A DNA stretch of 64,000 nucleotides, taken from Priestia megaterium NBRC 15308 = ATCC 14581. GTDB taxonomy: Bacteria > Bacillota > Bacilli > Bacillales > Bacillaceae_H. Shown piece by piece: positions 37,474-46,411 of the stretch; positions within the stretch are counted from its first letter, which is position 1; every line of letters starts with the position of its first letter. A program made the position numbers and the translations under genes. The notes under the pieces were generated by a model. The model was not told the DNA's origin. It searched no databases and was given only the letters and a program-made list of their open reading frames with translations. The stretch spans positions 124,001 through 188,000 of the forward strand of contig NZ_CP009920.1 of the NCBI RefSeq assembly GCF_000832985.1. Direction: 5' to 3'.

Positions 37474-38682
37474 TTAAACTTTTCTTGTTTGAATGTAAAG
37501 TTCTAAATCACTGCTTTTCTTCGTTGTGATATGTTCTGCTATGATTTTAGCTAGCACCATATTATACACCGTTCCGTTATCTCCATATCCGCTTAGAAAG
37601 TAACAGTTAGGCATTTCGTCATATATTCCGATGAGGGGAAGGCCGTCATGAGTGCCTCCGTAATAAGCGCTTATGTAATAATCAGCTTCGACTTGAAGAT
37701 GAGGAAAAAGCTTATTGAACTCTTTTAAAAGTTTGTCTCTTTTATGAACGAGTTTAGCATCACGTTCTTGCGGCACAATCGTGTTTTCATCAAGACCGCC
37801 TATAATGACTCGATTATCGGAAGTTGTTCTCATGTAAATATACGGTCGAGCTGTTTCCCAAATTAAATTTCGATTTTTCCATCCTGTAAAATCCTTTACA
37901 GGAGTCGTAACGATAGCATAGGAACTTGTGAGTACAGCTTTTTTCTCCCTCTTAAATTCTTGATTTTCATAGCCTCCTGCCATAATGACATGTTTAGCTT
38001 TGATTTGTGATTTATTTTTAGTAAAAAATACAGCTTCATCTTTTTCTAACTTTTGACCGACAATTTCTGTTTCTTCAAACATCCGAACCCCATGCTGTTT
38101 TCCATACTCTAACAGACCGAGTGTGAAGCTGTAAGGATTCAGCTCTGCATCATTTTTAATAAGCATTGCCATTCGTTTTTTAAATCCATAGTCTTTTTCA
38201 ATTTGTTCTTCTGATAAGATTTCAGCTTCAAATCCATGCTTTTGCATATAAAAGTAGTCTTTATTTATCTTCGTGATATCTTCTTCATAACTTGCATAAT
38301 ACAAGCTGTCTCTTCTTATAAATTCTGCATTAATCGGAAGTTTTTTAGCTGCTTCCTCAATATCTGTAATAGCCTGTTCACACAGCTTATAATGACGGAC
38401 TGTTTTTTCTTCTCCAAACGTGTTGACTAATTCGTAAAACAATTTATCTCCTAAATATTGAATAAGAGAGGTATTTACAATTGTACTTCCATGCCCTGCT
38501 TTACGTTTATCAACAACCACAACATCAAGCCCCTGCTCACATAAATAGTAAGCACATTGTGCACCTGAACTTCCTCCTCCAATAATAAGAACATCACACT
38601 CAATATCTTCCTCTAGAGATGGGTATACAGGCGGCTTCGCTACAGTTGTTTGCCAATAAGGGTTTCCAGATAACAAATCCAT
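37474..38682 (-). CDS. FAD-dependent oxidoreductase (DAO family)
   Basis: 402 aa. FAD-binding CDVLIIGGGSSGAQCAYYLCEQGLDVVVVDKR (~28-60), GHGSTIVNTSLIQY loop, and C-terminal YGGTHDGLPLIGIYDEMPNCYFLSGYGDNGTVYNM. Related to glycine/amine oxidases; the substrate is unknown. ATG 38682 follows AAAGGAGACGTTTGC. Confidence 0.9.
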   Translation of the reverse strand: MDLLSGNPYWQTTVAKPPVYPSLEEDIECDVLIIGGGSSGAQCAYYLCEQGLDVVVVDKRKAGHGSTIVNTSLIQYLGDKLFYELVNTFGEEKTVRHYKLCEQAITDIEEAAKKLPINAEFIRRDSLYYASYEEDITKINKDYFYMQKHGFEAEILSEEQIEKDYGFKKRMAMLIKNDAELNPYSFTLGLLEYGKQHGVRMFEETEIVGQKLEKDEAVFFTKNKSQIKAKHVIMAGGYENQEFKREKKAVLTSSYAIVTTPVKDFTGWKNRNLIWETARPYIYMRTTSDNRVIIGGLDENTIVPQERDAKLVHKRDKLLKEFNKLFPHLQVEADYYISAYYGGTHDGLPLIGIYDEMPNCYFLSGYGDNGTVYNMVLAKIIAEHITTKKSSDLELYIQTRKV

Positions 38683-39138
38683 GCAAACGTCTCCTTTCTT
38701 CTCTGTATTATGCCCAATATAAGCTAATTTTTGCATGCAGCAGTGTGAAAGTATGTGGGTTAAGCTTTTTGAGGATAGTAAGCAGGTGATTAAAGAAGCC
38801 ATTCATTAAAACTAATCTTCTATACAATAGAAGTAATCATGACTCTTAATACCATGAGCATATAAAGTCCGTGACTAAAGTATTGATAAACATCATGTCG
38901 TGATCTTCTGCTTTAGACACAGACCCCCAGTAAGTGCGTAAATATATAACTTCTTCACTACATAAAAAATTCCACGCAAAAACCACCTGGAAACTCACCA
39001 GATGGTTTTTTATATTAAGTGGGGTGCACGCTCTGATTAACTGTGGATGGATATAAAGCCTTACGTTCCAAAACAGACTTCTTTATAGAAAAGAATGATG
39101 TGAAAATATTTCTTCTGGGATTTTCCTTTTACTTGCGT
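38683..39138. other. Gene-free stretch with a terminator
   Basis: No ORF with an RBS was found. It holds the upstream region of the oxidoreductase gene and, at 38977-39013, an AAAACCA-CTGG/CCAG-TGGTTTT hairpin that can end the Gly-rich gene at 39139. Confidence 0.6.
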
Positions 39139-39450
39139 TTAACAGCCGCAGCCAAAGCCATAGCCGCCGTATCCGCCGTAGCCTCCATACGGGTAACCAC
39201 CGTAACCGTAACCGTAGCCGCCATAGCCATATGGTGATAACAGTGAGCCTGCTACTAGCCCTCCTGCTAATCCTCCTAAAAATGGACCTCCAAAGCCAAA
39301 GCCGAACGGTCTGCCAAAGCCAAACGGGCGTCCGAAACCAAACGGTCTGCCAAAGCCAAACGGTCTGCCAATAAACCTTTCATCTGCTTGTTGAAGTTGA
39401 TGATGATCTTGAGAATACATAGTAGGTAAAAAATGCATTTCTGAATTCAT
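39139..39450 (-). CDS. Repetitive Gly/Phe/Tyr-rich protein
   Basis: 103 aa from ATG 39450 (ACGGAGGTTTCTCTT upstream). N-terminal ~25 residues are hydrophilic; RPFGFG then occurs four times in tandem, followed by GGLAGGLVAGSLLSP (a short hydrophobic stretch) and a GYGGYG-rich, Cys-ending tail. Such proteins occur in Bacillus coats and exosporia; no function is assigned. The codons repeat nearly exactly, so copy number may vary between strains. Confidence 0.8.
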   Translation of the reverse strand: MNSEMHFLPTMYSQDHHQLQQADERFIGRPFGFGRPFGFGRPFGFGRPFGFGFGGPFLGGLAGGLVAGSLLSPYGYGGYGYGYGGYPYGGYGGYGGYGFGCGC

Positions 39451-39700
39451 AAGAGAAACCTCCGTTTTTTTGTTTTTGCTTTCACCCATGAATATGCATT
39501 TACCTATTCGCTGTCTTGGGCAAATATCTTGGTTATGCTGAAAATAAGGGAAAAGAATTACGAAAAAAAGAAAATTACTAGGTTTATATGAAAATGAGCT
39601 TGATTTCTCTTTAGTACCTAATACATACAAAAAGAAGCGGATCCTGACTTAGAATGGTATAGGGAAAGTACTAACGTGTTTATTTCATAGTAAAAAATAA

Positions 39701-39728
39701 GAAGCCGAAGAAAAAATTCTTCGGCTTC
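39701..39728. terminator. Isolated hairpin, terminator-like
   Basis: GAAGCCGAAGAA/TTCTTCGGCTTC with A/T-rich flanks. No gene clearly needs it. Confidence 0.5.
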
Positions 39729-39743
39729 TCCTTCATTATGTAC

Positions 39744-39774
39744 GCAGGCTAAGGAGGAAGTGGTGTTAGCCTGC
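39744..39774 (+). promoter_or_regulatory. Hairpin holding a Shine-Dalgarno in its loop
   Basis: Arms GCAGGCTAA and complement; the 13-nt loop is GGAGGAAGTGGTG-like and would start a 17-codon GTG frame (39763-39816). Speculative leader peptide or RNA element before the YjcZ-type gene. Confidence 0.25.
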
Positions 39775-39966
39775 TTCGTTATAACATGGGGGCTCATATA
39801 TGAGATCTTGGGATGATTCATCCTATGTAGAAAGTGAAAAAAAGTACCGTGTCCATCTTATTTTCTTATCTTTTTTTATTTTCATTAAAATCATTGGATA
39901 TTTTTGGAGCACTTTTGCATTTCAGGCATATGTTAAAAATGTACTCAGAACTTGGAGGTGAAATAT

Positions 39967-40113
39967 ATGGGCTTCTATGGTGGCTGTGGTTATGGCGGTT
40001 ACGGTTACGGCGGCGGCTGCGGGTTTGGCAGTGGCTTTGCTTTAATCATCGTATTATTCATTTTATTAATCATCATCGGCTGTGCTTGCTGGGGAGGATT
40101 TGGCGGTTGCTAA
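39967..40113 (+). CDS. YjcZ-family sporulation peptide, 48 aa
   Basis: Gly/Tyr-rich N-terminus ([17 protein letters not shown]) followed by a single membrane helix [19 protein letters not shown]. This is the YjcZ/YrdF-like family of tiny Bacillus spore proteins. The strong RBS GGAGGTGAAATAT fixes the start. It is in a different frame from the longer open frame around it. A CATANNNTA-like element (CATATGTTA) ~40 bp upstream is compatible with a late mother-cell sigma factor. Confidence 0.85.
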   Translation: MGFYGGCGYGGYGYGGGCGFGSGFALIIVLFILLIIIGCACWGGFGGC

Positions 40114-40185
40114 TCATTAGAAATAGTGATGAACAGCTTCATTTCCGCTAATTTTTTCACCAAAAGCTAGCTTTCCGCTTTATTA

Positions 40186-40224
40186 TGAAAAAGCAGTGTC
40201 CACATAATGGGCACTGTTTTCAAA
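40186..40224 (+). terminator. Terminator after YjcZ-type gene
   Basis: AAAA-GCAGTG ... CACTG-TTTT hairpin with one mismatch. Confidence 0.65.
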
Positions 40225-40377
40225 TGTGCTTATGAACCAGGTCATAATAAGACTAGCCATTATAAAAAAATAGACTTTTTTAATCTGCCGTTTCTTGTCT
40301 ATTTCTTCCCATCACCTTATTTTTCTTGTTCATACTTCCTTTTCTTCTACATATTAATAGATAAAAAGATTAATTAA

Positions 40378-40404
40378 AAAGAGAGTCACTCTGCAACTCT
40401 CTTC
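40378..40404 (-). terminator. Terminator of the GNAT/MerR pair
   Basis: AGAGAGT/ACTCTCT hairpin with T-run on the - strand. Confidence 0.8.
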
Positions 40405-40427
40405 CTGCTCTATGTAGATACTAAACA

Positions 40428-40874
40428 TTAAACAAACGTTTTTTTCAAGACAACGCGCTGATCATTGACAGTATAGCCGTTTCTTTCATAAAAAGCCTGT
40501 GCAGCTCCTCCAGTCGCCGTCAAGAGATACAAGCTGTTGATATCGTGTCTTTGAAGTTCGTTCTCAAACCGGCTTAAGATAGCTGAACCGTACCCTTTTC
40601 CCTGCGCGCTTGCACTGACGCAAAGCTCGGCCACGTAAAAGGTCATACCGCTGTATGATTTTTTTGCGTGACCTGCAATCATTCCAATCAACTCTCCTTG
40701 GTCATAAAATAAATAGCCCATAAATTTAGGTGTGTTCAGTAAATCAGTCAGCCTTTCTCTAGCTGATTTCTCTGTCCACGGCTCATTCCAAGGTTTTTTT
40801 GTAAATACATTCATATACAAGTTAATGCACTGCTGCATATTCTCTGCAGTGAGAGGTACTACTTTTCCGATCAT
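40428..40874 (-). CDS. GNAT acetyltransferase
   Basis: 148 aa. LYMNVFTKKPWNEPWTEKSARERL start (characteristic of a Bacillus GNAT group), CVSASAQGKGYGSAILSRFE acetyl-CoA loop and AQAFYERNGYTVNDQRVVLKK end. Substrate unknown. 20 bp after the merR-type gene, so co-transcribed. Confidence 0.9.
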   Translation of the reverse strand: MIGKVVPLTAENMQQCINLYMNVFTKKPWNEPWTEKSARERLTDLLNTPKFMGYLFYDQGELIGMIAGHAKKSYSGMTFYVAELCVSASAQGKGYGSAILSRFENELQRHDINSLYLLTATGGAAQAFYERNGYTVNDQRVVLKKTFV

Positions 40875-40894
40875 TTTTACGCTTCCTTTTTTGT

Positions 40895-41278
40895 TTAGTT
40901 TGAAGGCTTGTTAACAATTCGCTCGTACATTTCCGGCAGGTGCTTAATTTTATAATCAATCGTCTCAAGCTTATGATGGATTTCTTCGATTTCTTTTTGC
41001 ACTGCTTTTTTATGATCCACCAGCATTTGCAGACTTTTATCAAGCACGGCATTTTCAAGCGTACAGTTTTCAATAAGCGTCCGAATGTCCTTGATTTGCA
41101 TACCTGTGCTTTTTAAACAGCAGATTAAATCAATCCATTCAATATCTTGTTCTTTAAAAATACGATTCCCTGACGCTGTACGATCTAAAAATGGAAAAAG
41201 CCCTTCTTTATCATAATAGCGAATGGTATAAATTGTCACGTTCAATTTTTTTGCCACTTGTGAAATGGTATACGTCAT
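40895..41278 (-). CDS. MerR-family regulator
   Basis: 127 aa. N-terminal MerR HTH (YTISQVAKKLNVTIYTIRYYDKEGLFPFLDR, with the RYYD motif), then a dimerising coiled coil (LQMLVDHKKAVQKEIEEIHHKLETIDYKIKHLPEMYER). No Cys metal-binding loop, so it resembles aldehyde/redox-responding members such as AdhR. Candidate operators stand at 41336-41354 and 42618-42636. Confidence 0.9.
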   Translation of the reverse strand: MTYTISQVAKKLNVTIYTIRYYDKEGLFPFLDRTASGNRIFKEQDIEWIDLICCLKSTGMQIKDIRTLIENCTLENAVLDKSLQMLVDHKKAVQKEIEEIHHKLETIDYKIKHLPEMYERIVNKPSN

Positions 41279-41329
41279 ACTGCTTCCTCCTACACCTTAA
41301 ACTTTTCAGAAAAACATGATGAGTTTGTC

Positions 41330-41360
41330 TTGACCTCTAGTTATCTCGAGGATTTATTGT
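41330..41360 (+). promoter_or_regulatory. MerR-type promoter for the 37-aa peptide
   Basis: TTGACC, a 19-bp spacer TCTAGTTATCTCGAGGATT with dyad symmetry, and TATTGT. The over-long 19-bp spacer is the hallmark of MerR activation. Directed away from merR. Confidence 0.65.
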
Positions 41361-41446
41361 TTTATAGTCTTCTTCATTACGCTCTTTATGCTGCAGGTTT
41401 TTTGTACAAGCAGCAACATATATTTAAACCCGAAAGGATGAATACG

Positions 41447-41560
41447 ATGAATACTGCTCACATGATGCTTACCATTGTAATTGGCGGTTTTATTGCCTTT
41501 TTGTTAGGTCTTGGCGTTACAAAAATAATTGAGCTGCTGCTAAATTATTTTCTAGCTTAA
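41447..41560 (+). CDS. Single-helix membrane peptide, 37 aa
   Basis: Nearly all residues form one hydrophobic helix (MLTIVIGGFIAFLLGLGV, then TKIIELLLNYFL). ATG 41447 has AAAGG nine bases upstream; ATG 41438 is too close to it. Preceded by the MerR-type promoter at 41330 and followed by a perfect terminator, so it is a distinct transcription unit. Could be a stress-induced membrane peptide; no family recognised. Confidence 0.6.
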   Translation: MNTAHMMLTIVIGGFIAFLLGLGVTKIIELLLNYFLA

Positions 41561-41583
41561 CCAGTAGTTACTTATCGTAAAAC

Positions 41584-41622
41584 GCAGGTAACTCCGTTCC
41601 ATATCCGAACGGAGTTACCTGC
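41584..41622. terminator. Bidirectional terminator
   Basis: Perfect 16-bp stem GCAGGTAACTCCGTTC, 7-nt loop; between convergent units. Confidence 0.9.
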
Positions 41623-41644
41623 TTTATTTTAAGAACTGCAGCTC

Positions 41645-42580
41645 TTAAGGCACCATGTTGCCAGCGGCTTTATAAATATCGTACCACTCTTCGCGCGTTA
41701 ACTTGATTTCTGAACCTTTACTTGCATCTTTCATACGCTGAATATTTGTAGTACCAAGCACCACTTGAATATTTGCAGGATGAGTTGTGATCCACGCAAC
41801 GGCGATCGCTGTATTCGTCACGCTATACTTACTTGCGATGCGATCAATCACTTCGTTTAGCTTTCCAAATTTCTCTTTGTCGCCTAGGAAAGGTCCTTCG
41901 AAAAATCCGTTTTGGAATGGCGACCACGCTTGAAGCGTTATATCATTTAAACGGCAATATTCAAGCACGCTGCTGTCGCGGTTCACAGCTTGGTCGATGC
42001 CCATATTTAAAGAAATACCAGAGTCTATAATTGGCGTATGTGCAATGCTGAACTGCACTTGGTTTACGACAAGCTTTTGGTTGATATATTTTTCAAGCAG
42101 CTGAATTTGCGCTGGGTTGTGGTTCGACACACCGAAGTGACGTACCTTTCCGCTGCTTTGAAGTTCATTAAACGCTTCTGCTACTTCTTCAGGATCCATT
42201 AATGGATCTGGGCGATGAAGTAATAAAAGATCTAAGTAATCTGTTTTTAAACGCTCTAAGCTGCCGTTAACAGAGTCTATGATATGCTTCTTTGAAAAGT
42301 CATAGTAATTTTTCGCTGCGTTAATGCCGCATTTACTTTGAATCACCATTTTCTCACGAAGACTTGAATTCATTTGTATAGCGTTTGCAAAATACTCTTC
42401 GCATTGTCCCACATAATCAGGACCGTAAATATCAGCATGGTCAAAAAAGTTAATTTCTTCTTCCATCGCTGTGCGGATTAGCTTCTCTGCTTCTTGTAAA
42501 GAAAGCTCTGTTAAACGCATATTTCCCATAATCAAATTTGATACGTGTAAGTCAGTATTAGCAATTGTATGATACTTCAT
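41645..42580 (-). CDS. Aldo/keto reductase (YdhF/YcsN-like)
   Basis: 311 aa. (beta/alpha)8 NADP-dependent reductase: catalytic Asp-Tyr in NFFDHADIYG, Lys in VIQSKCGI, His in LLLLHRPDP, and GVSNHNPAQ. RBS AAGGAGGGGCTTTAT. A MerR-type promoter stands in front (42612-42642), so it is probably induced by an electrophile through the MerR regulator at 40895. Confidence 0.93.
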   Translation of the reverse strand: MKYHTIANTDLHVSNLIMGNMRLTELSLQEAEKLIRTAMEEEINFFDHADIYGPDYVGQCEEYFANAIQMNSSLREKMVIQSKCGINAAKNYYDFSKKHIIDSVNGSLERLKTDYLDLLLLHRPDPLMDPEEVAEAFNELQSSGKVRHFGVSNHNPAQIQLLEKYINQKLVVNQVQFSIAHTPIIDSGISLNMGIDQAVNRDSSVLEYCRLNDITLQAWSPFQNGFFEGPFLGDKEKFGKLNEVIDRIASKYSVTNTAIAVAWITTHPANIQVVLGTTNIQRMKDASKGSEIKLTREEWYDIYKAAGNMVP

Positions 42581-42611
42581 ATAAAGCCCCTCCTTGAAAT
42601 GATACTACTAC

Positions 42612-42642
42612 AAGATAAACCATAGAGTTAACTCTAGGTCAA
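42612..42642 (-). promoter_or_regulatory. MerR-type promoter of the aldo/keto reductase
   Basis: On the - strand TTGACC, 19-bp spacer TAGAGTTAACTCTATGGTT with the dyad AGAGTTAACTCT, then TATCTT. Confidence 0.75.
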
Positions 42643-42853
42643 GCAGAAAGAATAAAAGATTTTATAAGCAGCGACGGTAAAACACCCTATCTTTTTTGGT
42701 AAAAAGATGAAATACTAGGTTGTGGTGTGATAAAAGTCACTGCCGCTCTGCATTTCATTTAGTAGTATATGTTACGTTCTTTTCTTCCTTTTTATCGAAG
42801 CTTATTTCATAGTAATACATCAATTTATCAGGCAAAGGAGCTTATCAAACACT

Positions 42854-43069
42854 ATGCAGAAAACGAAAGCAAAACGATTTGAAATACAGTATTCCGTTCT
42901 AAAAGATGAAGCCAAAATCAAAGGAACTTTTGTGATAGAATCTGCTAAAAACCGAGATGACGCATCAAGACTTGCTAAATTAAATGTCTCTACAAAAGAA
43001 AGAGTGTTTATTCAATATGTAAAGATTTTGAAAGTCAAACGAGTTTCTACAGATTCGGCGGCAAAGTGA
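42854..43069 (+). CDS. Small basic hypothetical protein
   Basis: 71 aa, Lys-rich, alternating strand/helix pattern (RFEIQYSVLKDEAKIKGTFVIES, ...FIQYVKILKVKRV). AAAGGAG lies 13 bases upstream, a weak spacing. No family recognised. Confidence 0.6.
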   Translation: MQKTKAKRFEIQYSVLKDEAKIKGTFVIESAKNRDDASRLAKLNVSTKERVFIQYVKILKVKRVSTDSAAK

Positions 43070-43103
43070 CATTGGTTTGCTTCTTTTTTTAGCAAGCCCC
43101 TAT

Positions 43104-44024
43104 TTATGCTGAAAGTGTCGTCTTAGATGATGCTTGTTTCGTTCGTGTGAGTAATAGAACTAATCCAATAATACAAGCTGTGCCTATCCATTGATAGAAA
43201 CCAAAAGGTTCTTTCAGCCAAACAACGGTTGTAATAACCGCGGCTAAAGGCTCTAAACTTCCAAGCAAACTCGTTTCTTTAGGTAAAAGACTTTGCAGGC
43301 TTTCTACATAAAACCAAAAAGCAAGCATCGTGCCAAAAATAATGACAAATAAAATATATCCGCAGGTTATTGGTGATAAGCTTGACGCTTCCCAAGGAGG
43401 ATGAATAAAGCTCATTACGCTTCCCCCAATTACCATTGACCAGCCAACGATGACAAGCGAACTGTACTTTTTGATCAGCGGCACGGCATACAGCGTATAA
43501 AATGCTGCTGCTCCACCTGACAGCACTCCCCAAACAACGGCAGATACAGGAACAGACAGCTGAGAAATAGAGCCGTTTGTTAATAAAAAAAAGCAGCCCC
43601 CCAGCGCCAGCAAAACAGTGATGACGTCTTGTCGCGTAAATATAGACTGCTTGCGCAAAAGCAAATAAATGATAATCATCACCGGTGATAAATACTGCAG
43701 CAGCGTAGCTACTGCTGCATTTCCATGCTCAATAGAAGCCATATACGTATACTGAACGGCGAGCATACCAACTATGGAAAAAACGACGAGCTGAAAAGCT
43801 GATTTTCTGTTTTTCCATACTCCAAATACGTGAGAACGATTACTTTTTATACATGAAATCATTAGCAGCAAAAAACCCGCAATGAGCAGCCGGACTGAAA
43901 CAAGCCAGTCTACACTGATTTCAAATTCTTGAAAAAGCTTTTGAGCAACCGTCCCTCCCATCCCCCAACATATAGCTCCAGTTGTGGCAAAGAAGAACCC
44001 TTTTTTTCGGCTGAGATTGTTCAT
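43104..44024 (-). CDS. EamA/DMT-family transporter
   Basis: 306 aa with ten membrane helices in two EamA repeats ([38 protein letters not shown]). Probably a metabolite exporter (YdcZ/RhaT-like). Divergent from an AraC-type regulator ~110 bp away that likely controls it. Confidence 0.9.
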   Translation of the reverse strand: MNNLSRKKGFFFATTGAICWGMGGTVAQKLFQEFEISVDWLVSVRLLIAGFLLLMISCIKSNRSHVFGVWKNRKSAFQLVVFSIVGMLAVQYTYMASIEHGNAAVATLLQYLSPVMIIIYLLLRKQSIFTRQDVITVLLALGGCFFLLTNGSISQLSVPVSAVVWGVLSGGAAAFYTLYAVPLIKKYSSLVIVGWSMVIGGSVMSFIHPPWEASSLSPITCGYILFVIIFGTMLAFWFYVESLQSLLPKETSLLGSLEPLAAVITTVVWLKEPFGFYQWIGTACIIGLVLLLTRTKQASSKTTLSA

Positions 44025-44132
44025 CTTCCATCCCTCACTTTCAGTATAAGAATAGTGTTATAATAAGTGAAAAACGGGGCAAAAAATACGCATATTGCAT
44101 TAAAAAATATAAATATATTGAGGTGACCATGT

Positions 44133-45032
44133 ATGCCAGCAGCCCATTTTAAAATTGATGAAAACTTAAAAGAGCTAACGACCCATCGCACCGTTGAGCT
44201 GCCAGTAGCATGTTATCAAACGACGATCAGTGATCATATAAACGGCTACATCCCTCTTCACTGGCATGATGAGCTTCAATTTGTATTAGTTATAAAAGGA
44301 GATGCGTCTTTTCAAATAAATGAAAAAACAGTGACTGTAAAACAAGGCTACGGACTGTTTATTAACAGCGGATGTCTTCATATGACTGAAGATATAAACA
44401 AATCCGGCTGCGTGTACATTTGTTTAAATGTTTCTCCTCATTTTCTTGTGCCGCAAGAGCTTTTTACAAATTACGTTTATCCCTACATTCATGCAACGAA
44501 TCTATCACATTTATTCATCAGTCCAAAGCAATCCTGGGGAAATAACGTGTTAGAGTCTATACATAAGATACACACATGGATTCATAAGCAGCCGCACCAC
44601 TATGAAATAGAGATTGCCTCTGAACTCAGCATACTGTGGAAAAATTTAATTCTTAACGGGTTGCAGCTGAAATACAATGAAAAAGAAATGATCAAAAATC
44701 AGCGGATGAAGCAAATGCTCAATTGGATTCATTTGCACTTTGCTGAAAAGATTACACTTGATGATATTGCCAAAGCCGGACAATTGAGCCGTTCTGAATG
44801 CTGTCGATATTTTAAGAAAATGTTAAAAAAATCGCCTTTGACCTATGTATTAAACTATCGAATTCAGCAAAGCCTAGTTATGCTGCAGCAAGCAGAAGCA
44901 AATGTGACGGACGTCGCTTATCAAGTAGGGTTTAATAGTACAAGCTATTTTATTAATCAGTTTCGAAAAGAAATGAAGATGACTCCGCTCATGTATCGAA
45001 AAAAGAAGCTGCACATTTCATCACATCACTAA
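44133..45032 (+). CDS. AraC-family regulator
   Basis: 299 aa. Cupin sensor (HWHDELQFVLVIKGDASFQINEKTVTVKQGYGLFINSGCLH), linker, then double HTH (KITLDDIAKAGQLSRSECCRYFKKMLKKSPLTYVLNYR; NVTDVAYQVGFNSTSYFINQFRKEMKMTPLMYR). RBS GAGGTGACCATGT. Likely acts on the divergent DMT transporter. Confidence 0.92.
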   Translation: MPAAHFKIDENLKELTTHRTVELPVACYQTTISDHINGYIPLHWHDELQFVLVIKGDASFQINEKTVTVKQGYGLFINSGCLHMTEDINKSGCVYICLNVSPHFLVPQELFTNYVYPYIHATNLSHLFISPKQSWGNNVLESIHKIHTWIHKQPHHYEIEIASELSILWKNLILNGLQLKYNEKEMIKNQRMKQMLNWIHLHFAEKITLDDIAKAGQLSRSECCRYFKKMLKKSPLTYVLNYRIQQSLVMLQQAEANVTDVAYQVGFNSTSYFINQFRKEMKMTPLMYRKKKLHISSHH

Positions 45033-45033
45033 A

Positions 45034-45064
45034 AAACGGCGGAGCAATCACCCCGCCGTTTTTT
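45034..45064. terminator. Bidirectional terminator at the end of the main gvp cluster
   Basis: AAACGGCGG ... CCGCCGTTT, T-run on both strands. Confidence 0.92.
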
Positions 45065-45479
45065 ATGAACTCTTTTTACTCGTTGATTTTGCATCAGAAA
45101 TCTTTCCTAAGAAAAACCCGTCTACTTCTGCTATTTTCCCTCTCCAAAAGATCTTTCCTTTAGAAGGAGTAGATTTACTGTCTCCACAGTAAATCTTTGT
45201 ATTTTTCAAATGAATAAAATGGGCTTCTGCTTCTCCGTTTGATTCGCTCGCTTCGCTTGCTAAAGAGAATTGTTCGCTTAGCGCCTGAGCCACTTCGCTG
45301 CCTTCTTCAAACGTTTCGCTTAAGTAATCAAAGTATTCTTTTGCTGAAATCATGGTACCGGAAATCACAGCGCCGTTTACATTTAATGAAATATCAAGTG
45401 AAAAGCCATGTTTATTAGAAGCTTTCACAAAGTATTCAAGCGTATTGTCTTTAGTTGAAAAAGAAGGGCCTGTACTCAT
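45063..45479 (-). CDS. gvpU: Gas vesicle protein GvpU
   Basis: 138 aa, last gene of the 14-gene cluster. TLEYFVKASNKHGFSLDISLNVNGAVISGTMISAKEYFDYL followed by an acidic helix and a basic Ser/Lys-rich tail (SDAKSTSKKSS). GvpU of B. megaterium is reported to control clustering of vesicles in the cell. Not present in the compact cluster. Confidence 0.93.
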   Translation of the reverse strand: MSTGPSFSTKDNTLEYFVKASNKHGFSLDISLNVNGAVISGTMISAKEYFDYLSETFEEGSEVAQALSEQFSLASEASESNGEAEAHFIHLKNTKIYCGDSKSTPSKGKIFWRGKIAEVDGFFLGKISDAKSTSKKSS

Positions 45480-45502
45480 GTCTTTCTTTCCTCCTTTACG
45501 CC

Positions 45503-46375
45503 TTAGGCTGTTGTGTCGTCTTCACTAGAAAGAGATGTTGCGTCATCATCTTCTTCATCCGTGTTTTTCTTTGCTTTTGTATTTTTTGATTTTTTAGCTG
45601 TTGACTTTTTTGGCTTCGCTTCCTTTTTTTCTTCTTCGTTTTCATCTTCGTCGTCTTCTTCTGTTTTTACTTTTTTATTTTTTTTGTTTGAGCGAGAATC
45701 TTCCTCTTCTTCCTCGCTGTCTTCGTCACTTTCTTCTTCCTCTTCTTGCTCAGCTTCTTTTTTATCCTTTTTACGAGGCTTAGATGTTTCTTCTTCGTTT
45801 TCATCGTCCTGCTCGTTTTCTTCGTTTTCTTCGTTCTCTTCTTCGTCGGAATCTGTATCTTCCGTTTCTTGGTCTTGATTTTTATTGAGGCTAAGCTCAA
45901 CAAGCATGTTCATTTTTTCTTCAAGCTGTGATAAGCGATCTTGAAGAGTTTGATTTTCTTCTTTTAACTCGTCGTACTCTTGAACGTTATCGTCTTCTGT
46001 TTCGCTACTAGAAGAATTTACGTTTTCTTCATCATCTTTTGATTTATCTTTATCTTTTTTAAACAAGCTTCCCGCAGATGTTTTCAGGCTGGCCACACTG
46101 CTTTTTGATTTTTCTTTTACCTTTGTTCCTAAATCAGATGCTTTGCTTTTTAATTCGTCTGTATCAATGCGGTCAAGGAGACTTTTTCGATTTTCAGGAG
46201 TCGATACATATCCAATCGTTGCACCGATGATGCCTCCTGCTACCGCTCGTTTGATTGGCCCGCTGCTTGTTGTTTTGCTTGCTTTTGAACCGTTCTTTTC
46301 TTTTGAACCGTTTTCCGTATTTTTATTTTCCTTGTTTTCTGCCTGTGTGTTATCTAATTTTGTTTCAGTTGCCAT
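45503..46375 (-). CDS. gvpT: Gas vesicle protein GvpT, long polyampholytic tail
   Basis: 290 aa from ATG 46375 (GGAGGGATTTACA upstream). N-terminal YtxH-like glycine segment GGIIGATIGYVSTPENRKSLLDR (~47-70), a Ser/Asp/Lys region, a coiled coil YDELKEENQTLQDRLSQLEEKMNMLVEL, and ~125 residues of Glu/Asp blocks alternating with Lys blocks. The tail should be disordered and highly charged. Function uncertain; dispensable in reduced constructs. Confidence 0.92.
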   Translation of the reverse strand: MATETKLDNTQAENKENKNTENGSKEKNGSKASKTTSSGPIKRAVAGGIIGATIGYVSTPENRKSLLDRIDTDELKSKASDLGTKVKEKSKSSVASLKTSAGSLFKKDKDKSKDDEENVNSSSSETEDDNVQEYDELKEENQTLQDRLSQLEEKMNMLVELSLNKNQDQETEDTDSDEEENEENEENEQDDENEEETSKPRKKDKKEAEQEEEEESDEDSEEEEEDSRSNKKNKKVKTEEDDEDENEEEKKEAKPKKSTAKKSKNTKAKKNTDEEDDDATSLSSEDDTTA

Positions 46376-46411
46376 TGTAAATCCCTCCATTTTTTAAGTA
46401 GCATACAGTTT

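Noticed and set aside
39297-39370. Possible CRISPR-like direct repeats
   Set aside because: The repeats are in-frame RPFGFG codons with no unique spacers.
39834-40151. 105-aa ORF around the YjcZ-type gene
   Set aside because: Different frame from the RBS-preceded YjcZ peptide; Arg/Leu/Trp-rich shadow of Gly/Tyr codons.
45513-45878. Serine/phenylalanine-rich ORF antisense to gvpT
   Set aside because: Mirror of the Glu/Lys-rich gvpT codons; no RBS, composition purely a shadow.
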